Source: Tachypleus tridentatus (lineage: Eukaryota > Arthropoda > Merostomata > Xiphosura > Limulidae). From it: a DNA stretch of 64,000 nt. The translations under genes and the position numbers were made by a program. How positions within the stretch are numbered: the stretch's first letter is position 1; each line of letters opens with the position of its first letter. This document shows positions 33,801-39,965 of this stretch, piece after piece. Location of the stretch: contig NC_134830.1 in NCBI RefSeq assembly GCF_004210375.1, positions 42,909,094 through 42,973,093 on the forward strand. The letters run 5' to 3'. A model generated the notes under the pieces. It was not told the origin of the DNA. It made no database searches and saw only the letters and a program-made list of their open reading frames with translations.

Positions 33801-34800
33801 GCATCCCCTCCAACCGTTGTACGACTCAAACAGGTGGGGAATAAAACGAGAATTCTTGTTAACCCATAGGTAGACATAGCGGTTAAGTCACTCGACACAG
33901 TAACTGTGGATTTCTGTGATGGAAGCAGTCATATTCGTATACTAAATGGATTATGAAAACCAAATGGTAGACATGGTTTGTTTTGAGCACAACTGTATTA
34001 CGACGGAACTTTTAGTATTGGAAATTTCGCTGGAGAACTATTGTAGAAATGCACCGCTGTCTGATAGAGTATAACCGGTCGTGGAGACATGGAGTGTAAC
34101 GAAGAGGTTACAATCGAAAATGCTTTTATATAACGTACTGAACCAACTATACTATATACAACTGCAGGTCTGTTGCTAGAAATTTGGGGATCTTGGCGTA
34201 AAAACAAAATCTGTGGCTCTTTTAACAACCATTTTAACTATTTCCATGTATATTTCATCAATATATCAAATCAGGATTAAACGTCGAGTTGAAATATCGT
34301 AACTAAAACAATTAGAATTTTTGATATGGTTATTCATATCAAAAGTTATATACTTTTTAGACCAATATTTATAGCTTGCGACGAGCCCTTATCAATGAAC
34401 AAAATACGCTATGCCTACTTGCAATTGTTTCTTATGGATTAATTTTCAAAATATATATTACAAACTTTTGTCTCTGGAAGATGTGAGAGAATAAGTGGCA
34501 GTAACTTGTTTCACCTTGGAGTTTCTGTGTCTAGGAGGGTTTGTGCAAGTACATCTGTTGCATCCTTCCATCCCTTAGCAATAACCCTGTAGAGCTGTGT
34601 TTCTTTATTTAAATAAATAATTAATCTTAGTTTTACTTGTTTCTATTACAGAGTCACTAACTTCTCCCGAATGTACGGACAGTCCTTTTTTTGCTAACTG
34701 TGATATAATCGTCAAGGTTCGGTATTGTAGTAATCGTTACTACGGCCAATTTTGCTGTCGATCCTGTACATTGGCTGGACAACCACCACAGCAGCCATGA
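1423..34800 (+). CDS. Ppn: papilin-like matrix protein, 3' portion, 16 exons (5' part outside window)
   Basis: Secreted multidomain protein of basement membranes; papilin family members share TSP1 repeats with ADAMTS proteins and carry Kunitz, Ig and PLAC domains. I joined sixteen exons by GT-AG junctions with matching phases: 1423-1602, 2529-2670, 2919-3099, 3809-4600, 5607-6406, 9788-9964, 10623-10799, 14316-14525, 16487-16657, 17274-17510, 19641-19811, 21728-21897, 27633-27723, 30928-31098, 31849-32124, 34652-34800. They total 4,095 nt, an exact multiple of three, ending in TGA. Domain order is TSP1, 20 papilin cassettes, six Kunitz, antistasin-like, WAP, Ig, PLAC. No start codon or signal peptide is present, so the 5' half lies upstream of base 1. 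Family identity is from recognised architecture; the exact exon set, including two exons with a choice of donor, is inference. Confidence 0.88.
2529..2670 (+). CDS. Ppn: papilin exon: core of TSP1 repeat
   Basis: Reads CSEPCGGGEKTRKVFC and then, after a QDDHQ stretch, four further conserved features ending NMHSCDE, completing the TSP1 repeat begun by WFAAPWNR in the previous exon. Acceptor is aaatgtag, donor gtgaaa; it enters in phase 0 and leaves in phase 1 (47 codons plus one base). The CGGG motif is the typical papilin/ADAMTS form. A longer open frame that overlaps this exon from 2494 is in a different frame and is not coding. Confidence 0.85.
2919..3099 (+). CDS. Ppn: papilin exon: papilin cassettes 1 and 2
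   Basis: Begins with the codon split G|AC (Asp). It encodes the first two units of the papilin-specific cysteine-rich cassette, pattern C-x4-[FY]GCCxDGxxxAxGPxxxxC. The visible cores are CKKTRYGCCPDGITPAGPN and CQTTEFGCCQDGVSIAQGP. The donor is a perfect gtaagt directly after GGA CCA TTT AA, so the intron falls in phase 2 inside the GPxx part of cassette 2; the missing base and the final FGC come from the next exon. Confidence 0.85.
3100..3808 (+). other. papilin intron, nothing notable
   Basis: AT-rich intron with a perfect gtaagt donor. I see no repeat, RNA or coding segment in it. Confidence 0.6.
3809..4600 (+). CDS. Ppn: papilin exon: papilin cassettes 3 to 10
   Basis: A 792-nt exon between a tttattag acceptor and a gtagga donor. 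It completes cassette 2 (KFGC) and adds eight more units, each with an [FY]GCC core: TKFGCCPDG, TRYGCCPDK, TEFGCCHDG, SAYGCCSDG, SEFGCCPDG, TLFGCCPDN, SKFGCCPDK and SPFGCCPDG. Linkers between units vary in length and carry N-glycosylation sequons such as NETS and NFTE. These units are well diverged at DNA level, unlike those of the following exon. The exon ends in phase 2 within GP|S of cassette 10. Confidence 0.88.
4601..5606 (+). other. papilin intron with one degenerate tRNA-like fragment
   Basis: AT-rich. Near 5339-5450 a stretch gacagcggcatgtttcgga ... tacaatgctaaaatc ... ttggctttgttctgaaaaaa resembles the second SINE family seen at 26,762 and 62,285. Otherwise nothing recognised. Confidence 0.4.
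5607..6406 (+). CDS. Ppn: papilin exon: papilin cassettes 11 to 20
   Basis: An 800-nt exon after a ctatatag acceptor, before gtaaga. It finishes cassette 10 (YHGC) and encodes ten contiguous 25-residue units with no linkers: LCQTFPFGCC, DCKGSRFGCC, PCNTFPHGCC, four units with identical protein sequence starting PCNSMPYGCC, then one E-to-D variant, PCSSMPYGCC and PCSSMPFGCC. The spacing of exactly 25 residues and the GCPC junctions make this stretch more regular than the preceding exon. It ends in phase 1 after GITSYE. An open frame starting at 5561 reads through the intron-exon border and is not the real start. Confidence 0.9.
5845..6369 (+). repeat. Ppn: coding tandem repeat, 7 x 75 bp, in papilin
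   Basis: Seven head-to-tail 75-bp units start at 5845, 5920, 5995, 6070, 6145, 6220 and 6295. The first three are identical base for base; the fourth differs from them at four positions, all synonymous; units five to seven diverge stepwise. Each unit encodes one 25-residue papilin cassette with five cysteines, so copy-number change by multiples of 75 bp would keep the frame. Confidence 0.95.
6757..6804. repeat. (AT)n(GT)n microsatellite
   Basis: A run of alternating AT passing directly into alternating GT, about 48 bases. Confidence 0.95.
7155..7430 (-). repeat. tRNA-derived SINE with 11-bp target-site duplication
   Basis: Full-length copy in minus orientation, from a T-rich tail (rc of tcaaaaacaaac type) to the tRNA head ending gccaggcc. 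TACATAAGAAA occurs at 7144-7154 and again at 7430-7440, flanking it as a target-site duplication. The head contains a B-box-like ggagattcgaaccc on the other strand. Confidence 0.85.
7797..8070 (+). repeat. tRNA-derived SINE, near full length
   Basis: tRNA-like head: ctaggtggataaggcactcga, an anticodon-like loop CTCGTAA, and gcgggttcaaatccccg as B box. The body has agcctaagagttggcggcgg and the tail ends gcgcgaaattcaaaac. The loop would give anticodon CGT (Thr-like), but acceptor-stem pairing is not convincing, so I call it SINE, not a gene. A short second fragment (8107-8182) repeats the B-box region and tail. Confidence 0.85.
8778..9047. repeat. tandem array, 6 x 45 bp
   Basis: Six units starting at 8778, 8823, 8868, 8913, 8958 and 9003, practically identical, each containing gatgtgttatcaaacgttac and acatttctacaatc. 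Because 45 is a multiple of three, all frames without a stop stay open through the array; the resulting open frames are artefacts. Confidence 0.95.
9788..9964 (+). CDS. Ppn: papilin exon: Kunitz domain 1
   Basis: Phase 1-1 exon of 177 nt encoding one Kunitz/BPTI domain. All six cysteines are present: CSLPKEKGPC, then GGC, FWYGGC, SESEC and EATC. The P1 position after GPC is Arg, which is the residue expected for a trypsin-like protease inhibitor, and an NFT sequon overlaps the binding loop. Two AG acceptors three bases apart (exon start 9788 or 9791) are both in frame and differ by one residue. The intron before it (3.4 kb) is the longest in the first part of the gene. Confidence 0.9.
9965..10622 (+). 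other. papilin intron, nothing notable
   Basis: AT-rich intron between Kunitz 1 and Kunitz 2 exons with a T-rich acceptor. Nothing recognised. Confidence 0.6.
10623..10799 (+). CDS. Ppn: papilin exon: Kunitz domain 2
   Basis: Phase 1-1 exon of 177 nt, acceptor tttttttag, donor gtatgt. It reads ACLLPKVVGPCKGSYKYWYF, then FSYGGCLGNNNRY and KEVCDKTC, with all six Kunitz cysteines. P1 is Lys, again compatible with trypsin-like protease binding. Together with domain 1 it is the only Kunitz domain here with a basic P1 residue. Confidence 0.9.
11148..11395 (-). repeat. tRNA-derived SINE
   Basis: Minus-strand copy from tgtttgtttttaatttcgcg to the head gccatgccgggcc, missing a short part of the body. 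The B box reads acggggattcgaacccgc in plus orientation. Confidence 0.85.
12787..13064 (-). repeat. tRNA-derived SINE
   Basis: Minus-strand full-length copy: tttgtttttgaattttgcgc tail, caccacccaccgccaact body, gggattcgagcccgcgatcc head. Confidence 0.85.
14316..14525 (+). CDS. Ppn: papilin exon: Kunitz domain 3 with optional basic tail
   Basis: Kunitz domain with six cysteines: VCSLAKEVGNCHDF, RWFYDQNYGRC, FLYSGCKGNRNNF, LEECEKSC. The usual GPC is GNC and P1 is His, so classic trypsin inhibition is unlikely. There are two good donors, both phase 1: gtaaga after base 14483 and gtaagt after base 14525. Use of the second adds a 14-residue Lys/Glu-rich tail, DGKKTEKQKKETFK-like, before Kunitz 4. 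I took the distal site because it matches the consensus better; transcripts would decide. Confidence 0.87.
14755..15028 (+). repeat. tRNA-derived SINE
   Basis: Starts ggcccggcataaccatgtga and ends ttgcatgaaattcaaaaaca. The head is more diverged than in other copies (ctcacaatctgagggtcg). Confidence 0.8.
15104..15345 (-). repeat. tRNA-derived SINE, diverged
   Basis: Minus-strand copy, tail gtgaatttcgtgtaaagc and head acggagattcgaatccacga, ending without the last part of the head. Confidence 0.75.
15869..16150 (-). repeat. tRNA-derived SINE with 14-bp target-site duplication
   Basis: Minus-strand full-length copy. CTTATAAACATGAA occurs at 15854-15867 and 16150-16163, flanking the element, which shows insertion by target-primed reverse transcription and relatively recent arrival. 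Confidence 0.88.
16487..16657 (+). CDS. Ppn: papilin exon: Kunitz domain 4
   Basis: Phase 1-1 exon of 171 nt, acceptor ttttcccag, donor gtaaga. Reads FCFQSKDSGPCLNTELRWYY, then DFYYGGCLGNKNRF and MEECENKC; all six cysteines are kept. P1 is Leu, which would suit chymotrypsin- or elastase-like partners rather than trypsin if the loop is inhibitory at all. Confidence 0.9.
16658..17273 (+). other. papilin intron, nothing notable
   Basis: Intron between Kunitz 4 and 5, AT-rich, no repeat or coding segment recognised. Confidence 0.6.
17274..17510 (+). CDS. Ppn: papilin exon: Kunitz domain 5 with linker
   Basis: Kunitz domain with six cysteines: ICQLPKVEGPCSGSFPQWYY, FSFGGCQGNGNKF, KDACENRC. P1 is Ser, not typical of a trypsin inhibitor. 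A linker follows, KKRKIPQEGSGLYGLVESQ. Two phase-1 donors are possible: a weak gtgtga after 17489 and a better gtatgt after 17510; the latter adds seven residues (GVKTFAT). I used the distal one. The next intron was later invaded by a pogo-type transposon. Confidence 0.86.
18159..18487. repeat. two SINE pieces head to head inside the transposon
   Basis: 18159-18366 is a minus-strand SINE (tail at left, ending at gcgagcatgtttggc). It is joined at 18367 to a plus-strand piece starting at ttggcggtgggtggtg and ending cgaaattcaaaaacaaac. The tRNA heads are missing from both, so the junction is a body-to-body inverted fusion. Confidence 0.8.
18500..19197 (+). pseudogene. decayed pogo/Tigger transposase, DDE part
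   Basis: Segments in more than one frame encode the catalytic region: DETAVFTDMPP carries the first aspartate, VMDAFRSH the second, and GGMTGQLQPLDVSINKSFKD is the strongly conserved block after it, ending in an acidic Ser-rich tail (SESSDEDASTSEYNSE) typical of these proteins. At least two frameshifts separate the pieces (around 18565 and 18690-18970). Confidence 0.8.
19429..19504. repeat. 38-bp tandem duplication over the transposon edge
   Basis: The last 11 bases of the right terminal repeat plus flank (gtaatacggtatgtttatat and 18 more bases) occur twice, at 19429-19466 and 19467-19504, with no difference. Confidence 0.9.
19641..19811 (+). CDS. Ppn: papilin exon: Kunitz domain 6
   Basis: Phase 1-1 exon of 171 nt after a tgacag acceptor with a poor pyrimidine tract, before gtaatc. 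Reads ACQLPVNVGSCDEAHAFWFF, PFLYTGCEGNENRF and YEICMKIC, with all six cysteines. The GPC motif is GSC and P1 is Asp, so this is probably a structural rather than inhibitory Kunitz unit. The longer open frame upstream to 19625 is intron. Confidence 0.88.
19871..21013 (-). mobile_element. Tc1-like element with internal deletion
   Basis: Terminal inverted repeats ACTCTTCAAAAAAAAGAAAC at the left and its near inverse (ctttctttttttgaagagt) at the right, flanked by TA. The minus strand encodes the N-terminal helix-turn-helix (TITRLWNRHQQHGST, RSGRPRVTT; 20613-20377) and, after a junction near 20,375, the C-terminal catalytic part (VFQHDNARPHTA, SPDLNPIEHLWDEL; 20369-20067). The segment with the first catalytic aspartate is absent, so this is a non-autonomous deletion derivative. 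It lies in the papilin intron after Kunitz 6. Confidence 0.88.
20067..20613 (-). pseudogene. Tc1 transposase, middle part deleted
   Basis: Two open segments, 20613-20377 and 20369-20067, hold the DNA-binding and the D34E parts (D in QHDNARPH, E in NPIEHLW). The first aspartate block (normally WxDE/SDE) is missing and the frame changes at the junction, so no working protein can be made. Confidence 0.85.
21728..21897 (+). CDS. Ppn: papilin exon: linker and first half of antistasin-like segment
   Basis: Enters in phase 1 after attttag and leaves in phase 0 at CAG|gtagtt. A Ser/Pro/Thr-rich linker (SALRPTAPSVLPST) is followed by SLCPPSNCGQLKC, then GCRSCRCSDPCQ. The spacing C-x4-C-x4-C-x(12)-C-x2-C-x-C resembles antistasin-type domains, which are small cysteine-rich modules found in leech protease inhibitors and in matrix proteins. 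The assignment to that family is from spacing only. Confidence 0.75.
22379..23647 (-). mobile_element. decayed mariner element
   Basis: About 1.27 kb, the usual mariner length, with imperfect terminal inverted repeats (AGGTCATCCCTTAAGTAATG left; inverse of AGGTCGTCCCATAAGTAAAG right) inside TA-rich flanks. Minus-strand remnants of the transposase: an N-terminal region with KAFEV-like LHETFKVFMV and HLGHPV, ATFDEDCAVTVEELAQEL (helix-turn-helix), VTEDEEWIFY (first aspartate) and VVLHQDNARPHT (second aspartate). The last catalytic block is frameshifted. Inactive. Confidence 0.85.
24467..25353 (-). mobile_element. second mariner-type element, internally deleted
   Basis: Terminal inverted repeats cgaggtctgttcacaaaata ... 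at 24467 and the inverse at 25325-25353 flanked by TA. Only 0.89 kb long. Minus-strand remnants: LAVKFCVKLGKSATETFAML and FKWHERFKDGRQSIEDDE (N-terminal mariner domain), VRANRRLAVRELAEECGISVGSC (helix-turn-helix), then directly PPYSPDLAPCDFFLFP, the third catalytic block. The middle with the first two aspartates is missing. Confidence 0.87.
25795..26037 (-). repeat. tRNA-derived SINE, strongly diverged
   Basis: Minus-strand copy recognisable by atttcgcccaaagctacatg, gctatctgcgctagccgtcc and the body; the head has decayed. Confidence 0.65.
26038..26588. repeat. tandem array, about 6 x 93 bp
   Basis: Units start at 26038, 26131, 26224, 26317, 26410 and 26503, each opening aacgtcagataagttcaatc (or a one-base variant) and containing ttgtgcggcaaaaatcacac. 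Copies differ at only a few bases. The first copy abuts the decayed head of the preceding SINE. A 168-codon open frame through the array is a by-product of the period being divisible by three. Confidence 0.95.
26762..26886 (-). repeat. second tRNA-derived SINE family
   Basis: Read on the minus strand: ccccccgctagtacagcggt (A-box-like), tttacaacgctaaaatcagg, ggttcgattcccctcggtgg (B box), then gagcagataaccctttgtgg and a tail ctataagaaaaacacac. Different head and body from the abundant SINE. Diverged relatives are at 5339, 27,895, 58,572 and 62,285. Confidence 0.7.
26995..27263 (+). repeat. tRNA-derived SINE with 10-bp target-site duplication
   Basis: Full-length copy from ggcccggcatggccaagcgc to cgaaattctaaaacaaac. 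ACACTAAAAC occurs at 26983-26992 and 27260-27269. Confidence 0.88.
27633..27723 (+). CDS. Ppn: papilin exon: second half of cysteine-rich segment
   Basis: A short 91-nt exon, acceptor ttattactcag, donor gtaagt, entering in phase 0 and leaving in phase 1. It encodes PHNCPSGQRCVVETY, then MPKCRE. The C-P-x-G-x-x-C and P-x-C pattern fits the tail of an antistasin-like module begun in the preceding exon, giving ten cysteines in total. It is separated from its other half by a 5.7-kb intron full of transposons. Low length makes this the least certain internal exon, but the phase match on both sides supports it. Confidence 0.72.
27895..28015 (-). repeat. family-2 SINE, diverged
   Basis: gaagttaatcacaaagctac, tctgctcaccaaggttaacg and gacatactgttgtaccactg match the inverted layout of the 26,762 copy at a lower level. 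Confidence 0.5.
28403..28689 (-). repeat. tRNA-derived SINE with 10-bp target-site duplication
   Basis: Full-length minus-strand copy from a tttgtttgtttgtt tail to gccatgccgggtc. TATAGGAGGC occurs at 28393-28402 and 28690-28699. Confidence 0.88.
29288..29530 (+). CDS. acidic PYQFEP-type open frame of unknown function
   Basis: 80 codons from ATG: a short N-terminal part with VLTLCSEQCRVAPYQFEPTM, then a Ser/Asp/Glu-rich stretch (TSSSDEHSSTSESSGT). I recall similar PYxFEP starts in invertebrate proteins annotated as P2X7-like zinc-binding domain proteins, where a Cys-rich domain follows; no such domain follows here before the stop. It may be the first exon of a captured or transposon gene, or a relic. 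It lies inside the inverted-repeat-bounded element. Confidence 0.35.
   Translation: MASAYRETEAEFVLTLCSEQCRVAPYQFEPTMNESRTVTFDTDLTSSSDEHSSTSESSGTVSDTDSAQAGCESVIPPVEE
29820..30282 (-). pseudogene. THAP zinc-finger domain, frameshifted at its N-terminus
   Basis: Minus-strand reading: MIYCVAYG at 30282-30259, then one extra base, then CENGSASGKSFFSFPCKE, WRQWVRMINRKNW, HHEKLCHDHFERSCF, LKPGRLRLKKPSAV and VPTIFP. This is the THAP order: C-x4-C, tryptophan, C-x2-H and the AVPTIF box (here AV plus GRIVPTIF). The single-base shift separates the first cysteine from the rest. THAP domains bind DNA and occur in P-element-type transposases and their host derivatives. Confidence 0.75.
30928..31098 (+). 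CDS. Ppn: papilin exon: WAP four-disulfide core domain
   Basis: Phase 1-1 exon of 171 nt, acceptor acaaaattag, donor gttagt. It reads KPGRCSLTQ, then ECWNHCHDDADCNGHMKCC, FDGCSKIC and VDP. This is the WAP pattern KPGxC...C..DxDC....KCC..GC...C..P with eight cysteines, a module common in secreted protease inhibitors and matrix proteins. WAP modules are not in all papilins, so its presence may help place the lineage. Confidence 0.85.
31099..31848 (+). other. papilin intron, nothing notable
   Basis: AT-rich intron before the Ig exon with a short (AT)n run near 31,325. No other feature recognised; an open frame overlapping 31658-31870 is intronic. Confidence 0.6.
31849..32124 (+). CDS. Ppn: papilin exon: immunoglobulin domain
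   Basis: Phase 1-1 exon of 276 nt, acceptor atttttccag, donor gtacga. It encodes one I-set-like Ig domain: FQIDCKV with the B-strand cysteine, IVAWYF with the core tryptophan, LVIHSAQLSDSGEYTCVAAD with the DSGxYxC signature of the F strand, and a closing SSVILKVE. Two N-glycosylation sequons are present (NGSQ, NNSY). Papilin usually carries one or more such domains before the PLAC domain; only one is found here. Confidence 0.9.
32337..32570 (-). repeat. tRNA-derived SINE with 10-bp target-site duplication
   Basis: Minus-strand copy lacking part of the body. AGTTCTAAAG occurs at 32327-32336 and 32570-32579. An open frame at 32472-32675 is the SINE head read through and is not a gene. Confidence 0.85.
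32715..32870 (-). mobile_element. Penelope-type terminal-repeat fragment with decayed hammerhead-like motif
   Basis: Shares gtagaggagcgaacaacgtt, ccttcttcggtcatcgt and aggttcac with the terminal repeats of the Penelope-like element at 43.1-44.0 kb. Read on the minus strand 32800-32759, the helix-I strands GTGAAC and GTTCGC remain, but the core CUGANGA reads CTAACGA and the GAAA box reads AAAA, so it should not cleave. Confidence 0.6.
34652..34800 (+). CDS. Ppn: papilin last exon: PLAC domain and stop
   Basis: Acceptor ttctattacag; the frame enters in phase 1 and ends at TGA (34798-34800). It encodes SPECTDSPFFANCDIIVKVR, then YCSNRYYGQFCCRSCTLAG and a QPPQQP tail. Six cysteines in the order C-x8-C-x8-C-x8-CC-x2-C match the PLAC (protease and lacunin) domain that closes papilin, lacunin and several ADAMTS-like proteins. 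This fixes the end of the gene. Confidence 0.9.
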
Positions 34801-35255
34801 CCCTCAAGCACACTGGACTAAAGAATTCAAATTGTTATGACCATGAAGCTACCTACCTGGAAAGATGATTTACTAGTTGTTAGATGAAGAAGAGAATACT
34901 ACAGAACTTTAACATTTAAGAATTTAAGAAAAAAAACATTTTTTACAAGATGTTTGAATTACTGTTTATGTCATTGTGGAATTATACTTTATTTTTATTA
35001 GTACTGAACTTAGGCTTTTATCAGGGCAAAACCTAAATTTTATCCTTTTAACTTGTCTCAATTTGTACTGATTCGGTGTAATAATGTAGTCATAAAGTGG
35101 ACTTTCAGAAAAAGGTTTACATGTTCTTATGATGCTCTTAATTGTTTAATATAATTGCAGTAACAATTGTCTTAAGTGTTTCCATGTGTATTTCGTGTTA
35201 TGTTTTGACGATAATGACGTTTGTGGAGCCAATAAACAAGTGCAACAGTTTTGTG
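34801..35255 (+). other. Ppn: papilin 3' UTR with candidate poly(A) signal
   Basis: AT-rich sequence after the stop codon. A canonical AATAAA lies at 35231-35236, followed by a T/G-rich stretch (tgtgactt, tttttgttgag) suited to cleavage about 20 bases on. The end coordinate is an estimate. Confidence 0.5.
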
Positions 35256-38200
35256 ACTTACACAAGTTTTTGTTGAGCTTCTAATGAGTGGATACAATTT
35301 CAGCTGCCATAAAGCCCTCAGGACCTGAAATAAACTACTTAAAACTCGAAGAATGATGGTTAATACTTTTTGTAACTGTCAGACTTTGCTTTAACGAAAC
35401 ATTTAAACAATGTTTATGTTAAACAATTAGATATTTATAGTTTGAAACTTTTATTACAGTTAATAAAATGTATTTATGTGTGTGTTTGTGTCTGTACATT
35501 ACTTACTCAGTTATACTTTAGCAATGCAAGCTACTTAAAATTATCATAAATTTTAGTTTTACTCTATAAAGAACATCAAAACTTTTTTTAAATATGAATG
35601 GCGAATTATTTATTTTAATTAATCATGGTTTCCATATTCTAAGCACGTTGTCTTACAATAAAGAATGAGAAGAAACTGTTTTAAGAAAATGGTTCTTTTT
35701 ATTCTACAACTGATATTGTTACAGGTAACTTTGTTGTAACTCTTCAGATAATCAACATAAACTGTGTTCATCACTTCTATTTTCATTTTATTGGATTCTA
35801 CATCAAAAATCCTCAGTAGAATAAAATAACAGATTCAAAACTATAGTACTCACAGGTATTATTGCTACCCACTAAAATGGTGGTGTTATTTATAATACTG
35901 ACATTATAATATACCAATAACTTGAAGTCCAACAGTGGCACAATCATACCAGACTGTTCCAGGAAAATGACTGATGTCATTCGGCCAGGACTGTGCTGGA
36001 CTACACATTCTCAAAAAGAAACCATTGAAGCAATGGACTAACAAGTAGTAACTCTTTCGAACTGATTCAATCAGACTCTAATTTTTAGCACTTTGACTTT
36101 GAAAGGTACTCATGTTTTACAGGCTGTAACTAGTAATATGTGATCAGTGAAGTTTATAAATTACCACTGAATAAATAATATTACTTAAATACAATCTAAT
36201 ATCAGGTCCATTGTTGATTAATTTGAAGAACCTTTAACGTATATGATCTCGTTTCTCACATTTTTCGAGGTAGTTTGTTGATGCAACCTATTTTGTTTAT
36301 TTTATCGATTTATACTGACATATATTGATATTGATTTAGTTCTACTGACTATAATACTGAATTTTTAGTATTCTCTTCTTAAACTAGATGTAGAATGAAT
36401 TAAGCAGTAACGTGAGCATCATATTTCTCATATTAATATAAATTGTAGTGTGGTAAATTTAAACTAAAAATCTACCATTAATGATGTAGGAGTTATGAAA
36501 GGCATTTCACAGAACAAATGTGTGGAGAATAATACTGAAAAATTCATTTCAAAATAATGTTGAAGCTTACTGAATATCAAGTACATATATCTATACGTTT
36601 CTGGCTTAAAATAATGTACGAGCCTATAGTATTAAGATTCAATGATGTCTGGAAGACGAGAGAAACGTTTCCCAAAAACTAGGTCCAGAATTGTTAACAG
36701 TAACTAAACTGCTCATAGAGAGTAAAGGGAAACAAACACGATCAAACAGTTTTTTTATTCACACAAATGTTTGTAATATCATCAGCTTTCTAGTCAACAT
36801 CTAATTCTGTGTGACTGTTGACTAACTGTTGGAGTTAAGAATAGGTAAAACAAATATTAGAGAACCAAACAAGAGCGAGAACTCTATAAAATTTAAGTCA
36901 GAAATTGGAAGTTTTTTGGGTAATGGAATTCTCTTCAAGAATGTTCAGGAACATGAAGCCCTCTTAATTCATCCAAGATAGAATTTTGACACCAAGGTAT
37001 AGAAATGAGGTATTGGAAAGTTTTTTAAGAGTTGTCAGTTTTCCTTATAAATTTATGATACAGTAGGAGATAATTGCAAGAAGGAGATTATATAAATTAT
37101 ACTGGATGTTAAAGACCCTTCTCAAGGCTATGACGGAAGAGATGAATTCGAGCTATGTTTGCTTATTCTATTGGTAATTTCAGTTTTCTTGTACGAATAT
37201 TTCGTCACAAGAGTATAGTTGTTGTTTAGCCCATAATTTATTACTTAGGTGTAAAAAGAGGTTCAAACAGTTTGTAATACATCACAAAGATGACAATGTT
37301 ATCCACACAATAACTTGGGATTGTAGGCATCCCTAGGAGATATAATTTTACAAAAGTTATTCTCACGTTTATTGGAAAGTCAATCACATGTTGATCGTAA
37401 TTATTACATTACTCAATGAAACGTGTTTTTAAAGCATTTAAAGGAGAAATGACATATAAAAGAAGAAAGAAAAAAAGTTTGTAAGTTTCTGTTATTTGCT
37501 TTTTTTACGGTAATATTTGGCTGGTTTGTAAAGTCCATTTGGTTACACTTTTACGGAGTTCTTTGATATATCAGTATTTTGATGTAATTGTGTTATAATT
37601 CTGAGTACCTAGTTTCGAATTGTTTGCATTTTGAGGAAGCAACAATCAAATATATTTCGGAAGGTTATGTTCTCAGATGGATCGTTTACGTGCTTTACAA
37701 ATTGGTTTTTGGTGGTAACAAGTAGTGCATTTAGGACTTATAATATGTTGATACAGGGAATAACTCTATCAAAAATATATTAGTAATGTTTTGTTGTTTT
37801 TTTTTTCATGTAAGTCCGGAGTCAAATATATTACATGAAAAATTAGCTGTTTTTGAAGGGGGAGATGGACCTAGTAGTCACAGTAAAAGTTCAGCATTCT
37901 AGTGACGTATATGAATGTTTAAAATTTTCTACCATCATTATATTGAGGTGTTTTTTCAAGTATTTCTACATGTATTTGTCAAGTAATCTATTGTCTTTCA
38001 TGTAGGCTGTCGTAAATTTTAGTCCATCCTCTAATGCAGGTGGTTACATACCATAAATATTTTTGAATATGCTTTCACTATTTTGGCCCTATTTTTATGT
38101 CATATCCTTATAGAGTGAAGTCACACTAATATCGAGGTAGTGATGGAAAGACCTGTACGGAGGCATTGTACCGACGTCTAAAACATATGGCTTTTTTACC

Positions 38201-39237
38201 TATGATATATTTTACTCTACCATTTTGAGTCTCAAGCGCATAAATTGATCTTACACGAAAAATGACAAACTTATCTCCTGATATCGTATCATCTGACCGG
38301 GTAAATCTTCTCAGTAATCCACATAAAGACAGAGATATCGAGAAACTGATCGGCCATCTAGATTAGGTTTATTTGTTCGTTTATTAATTTTACGCAGGGC
38401 TGAGCTAGGCTATAAATTCAAACTTTAAGAAACGTTAACTCAGATAAATTCGAACTTAAGAAACGTTAACTCAGACAGTTCATGTGTAGCCTTGCGGAAC
38501 TATTCGAGACAAATGACATCTTTGTGCATTATGGGAATGAACACTGATGTCGGTAACCTAGGACTGAGAGAAACACCAGTAGCACTTTAGTGTGACATAC
38601 CAATGTGGTATATCAATTGCAACAACATTATTCTCTGTCTGGTCTCCTTCTAGTGCAAAATTCGCTCCTAGTCTACTAGGCAGTCATTAACTAATATAGA
38701 CAGTTAAAGCGACCCTCACACTTTTAATGAACAAAATATTTTTTATCTTTAATTGTTAACATATTTTATTTTTGTTACTTTTTCAAGTACCTACTGTCCT
38801 TTTCCAAAGTCGCCAGAGATTAGTGGTAAATCTCCATGTTTAAAACGCTAAAAACCAGGTTTCGATATTCGTGGTGGGAATAGTACAGATACCACATTGT
38901 GCATTTTGTGTTTAGTGATAATTAACCAACAGACCATCTGCTATCAAAATGATTTTCTGCACAAATTTCTTGAAAAACTATTTTAAATAATTGTTTTTTC
39001 TTTGTTGAACATTAACTAAATATTACTTGTATAGAAGTCCTATGTTATTTCATTGATATTTTCGAGATAAATTTAAACACATAAAAGAAATGGAACAAAT
39101 AATATTCAATAAGCCTGTATATTTCTTTCACCTTTTTATACAAACATATAGATAATATTAAAAGTAACATAAGATTCAAGAGTGCTTGAAACCTTAATTA
39201 AAGCAATAAATCAAATTAATAAGGTATTGTTACTAAT

Positions 39238-39500
39238 AGGTTTGGTTTGTTTTGATCTTTGCGCAAAGCTACTCGAGGGCTATCTGTGCTAGCTGTCCCT
39301 AATTTATCAGTGTAAGACAAGAGGGAAGGCAGATAGTGATCACCACCAACTCTTGAGCTACTCTTTTACCAACGAATAGTGGGATTGACCGGCCATTTAT
39401 AACGCCCCCACGGCTGAAAGGGCGAGCATGTTTGGTGTGACAGGAATTCGAACTCGCGGTGACGAGACTAGTGTCTTAACCACCTGACCATGCTGGACCA
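39238..39500 (-). repeat. tRNA-derived SINE
   Basis: Minus-strand copy: ttgcgcaaagctactcgagg tail end, acgcccccacggctgaaagg body, caggaattcgaactcgcggt head with a short deletion. Confidence 0.85.
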
Positions 39501-39965
39501 TTACTTATTGAGTTTCTATTAATAGTAATGATGCCACTATACACGTGAATTTACACAATGGACTTTCGTCATGGTTCATATTAATACGTATATATATATA
39601 TATACTTTAAGGACAACATAGGAATATGTTAGTCCATCTAAGCCGTCCCATTTACAATATCAATATTTAAAGTAAAGACAAAATACTCATATTTAACCCA
39701 TGTCACTAAAATATTTATCAAGTCTTCGCTTAAGGTCCATTAATTAATTGCATCTATCACATTTAAATGAAGCACATTCTAAAGGCCAACCACCCTTTAC
39801 AGAAATAAAATTGTATTAGCTAAAGATGACTACTACCATGGTAAAATTTATACTTTTGTGTCCTAGTCTCATCTTTCTCAATATTAAGTACGAACTAAAA
39901 TGAAGCACCAATAATATCTTTGAAAATCATAAACAACTTAGACTTTCAAAAACTCTTATCATCGT

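Larger units (their letters stand above)
32125..34651 (+). other. last papilin intron
   Basis: Contains a SINE and a fragment of a Penelope-like terminal repeat. From about 32,900 to 34,650 I recognise nothing, including in the minus-strand open frame at 33998-34228. Confidence 0.55.
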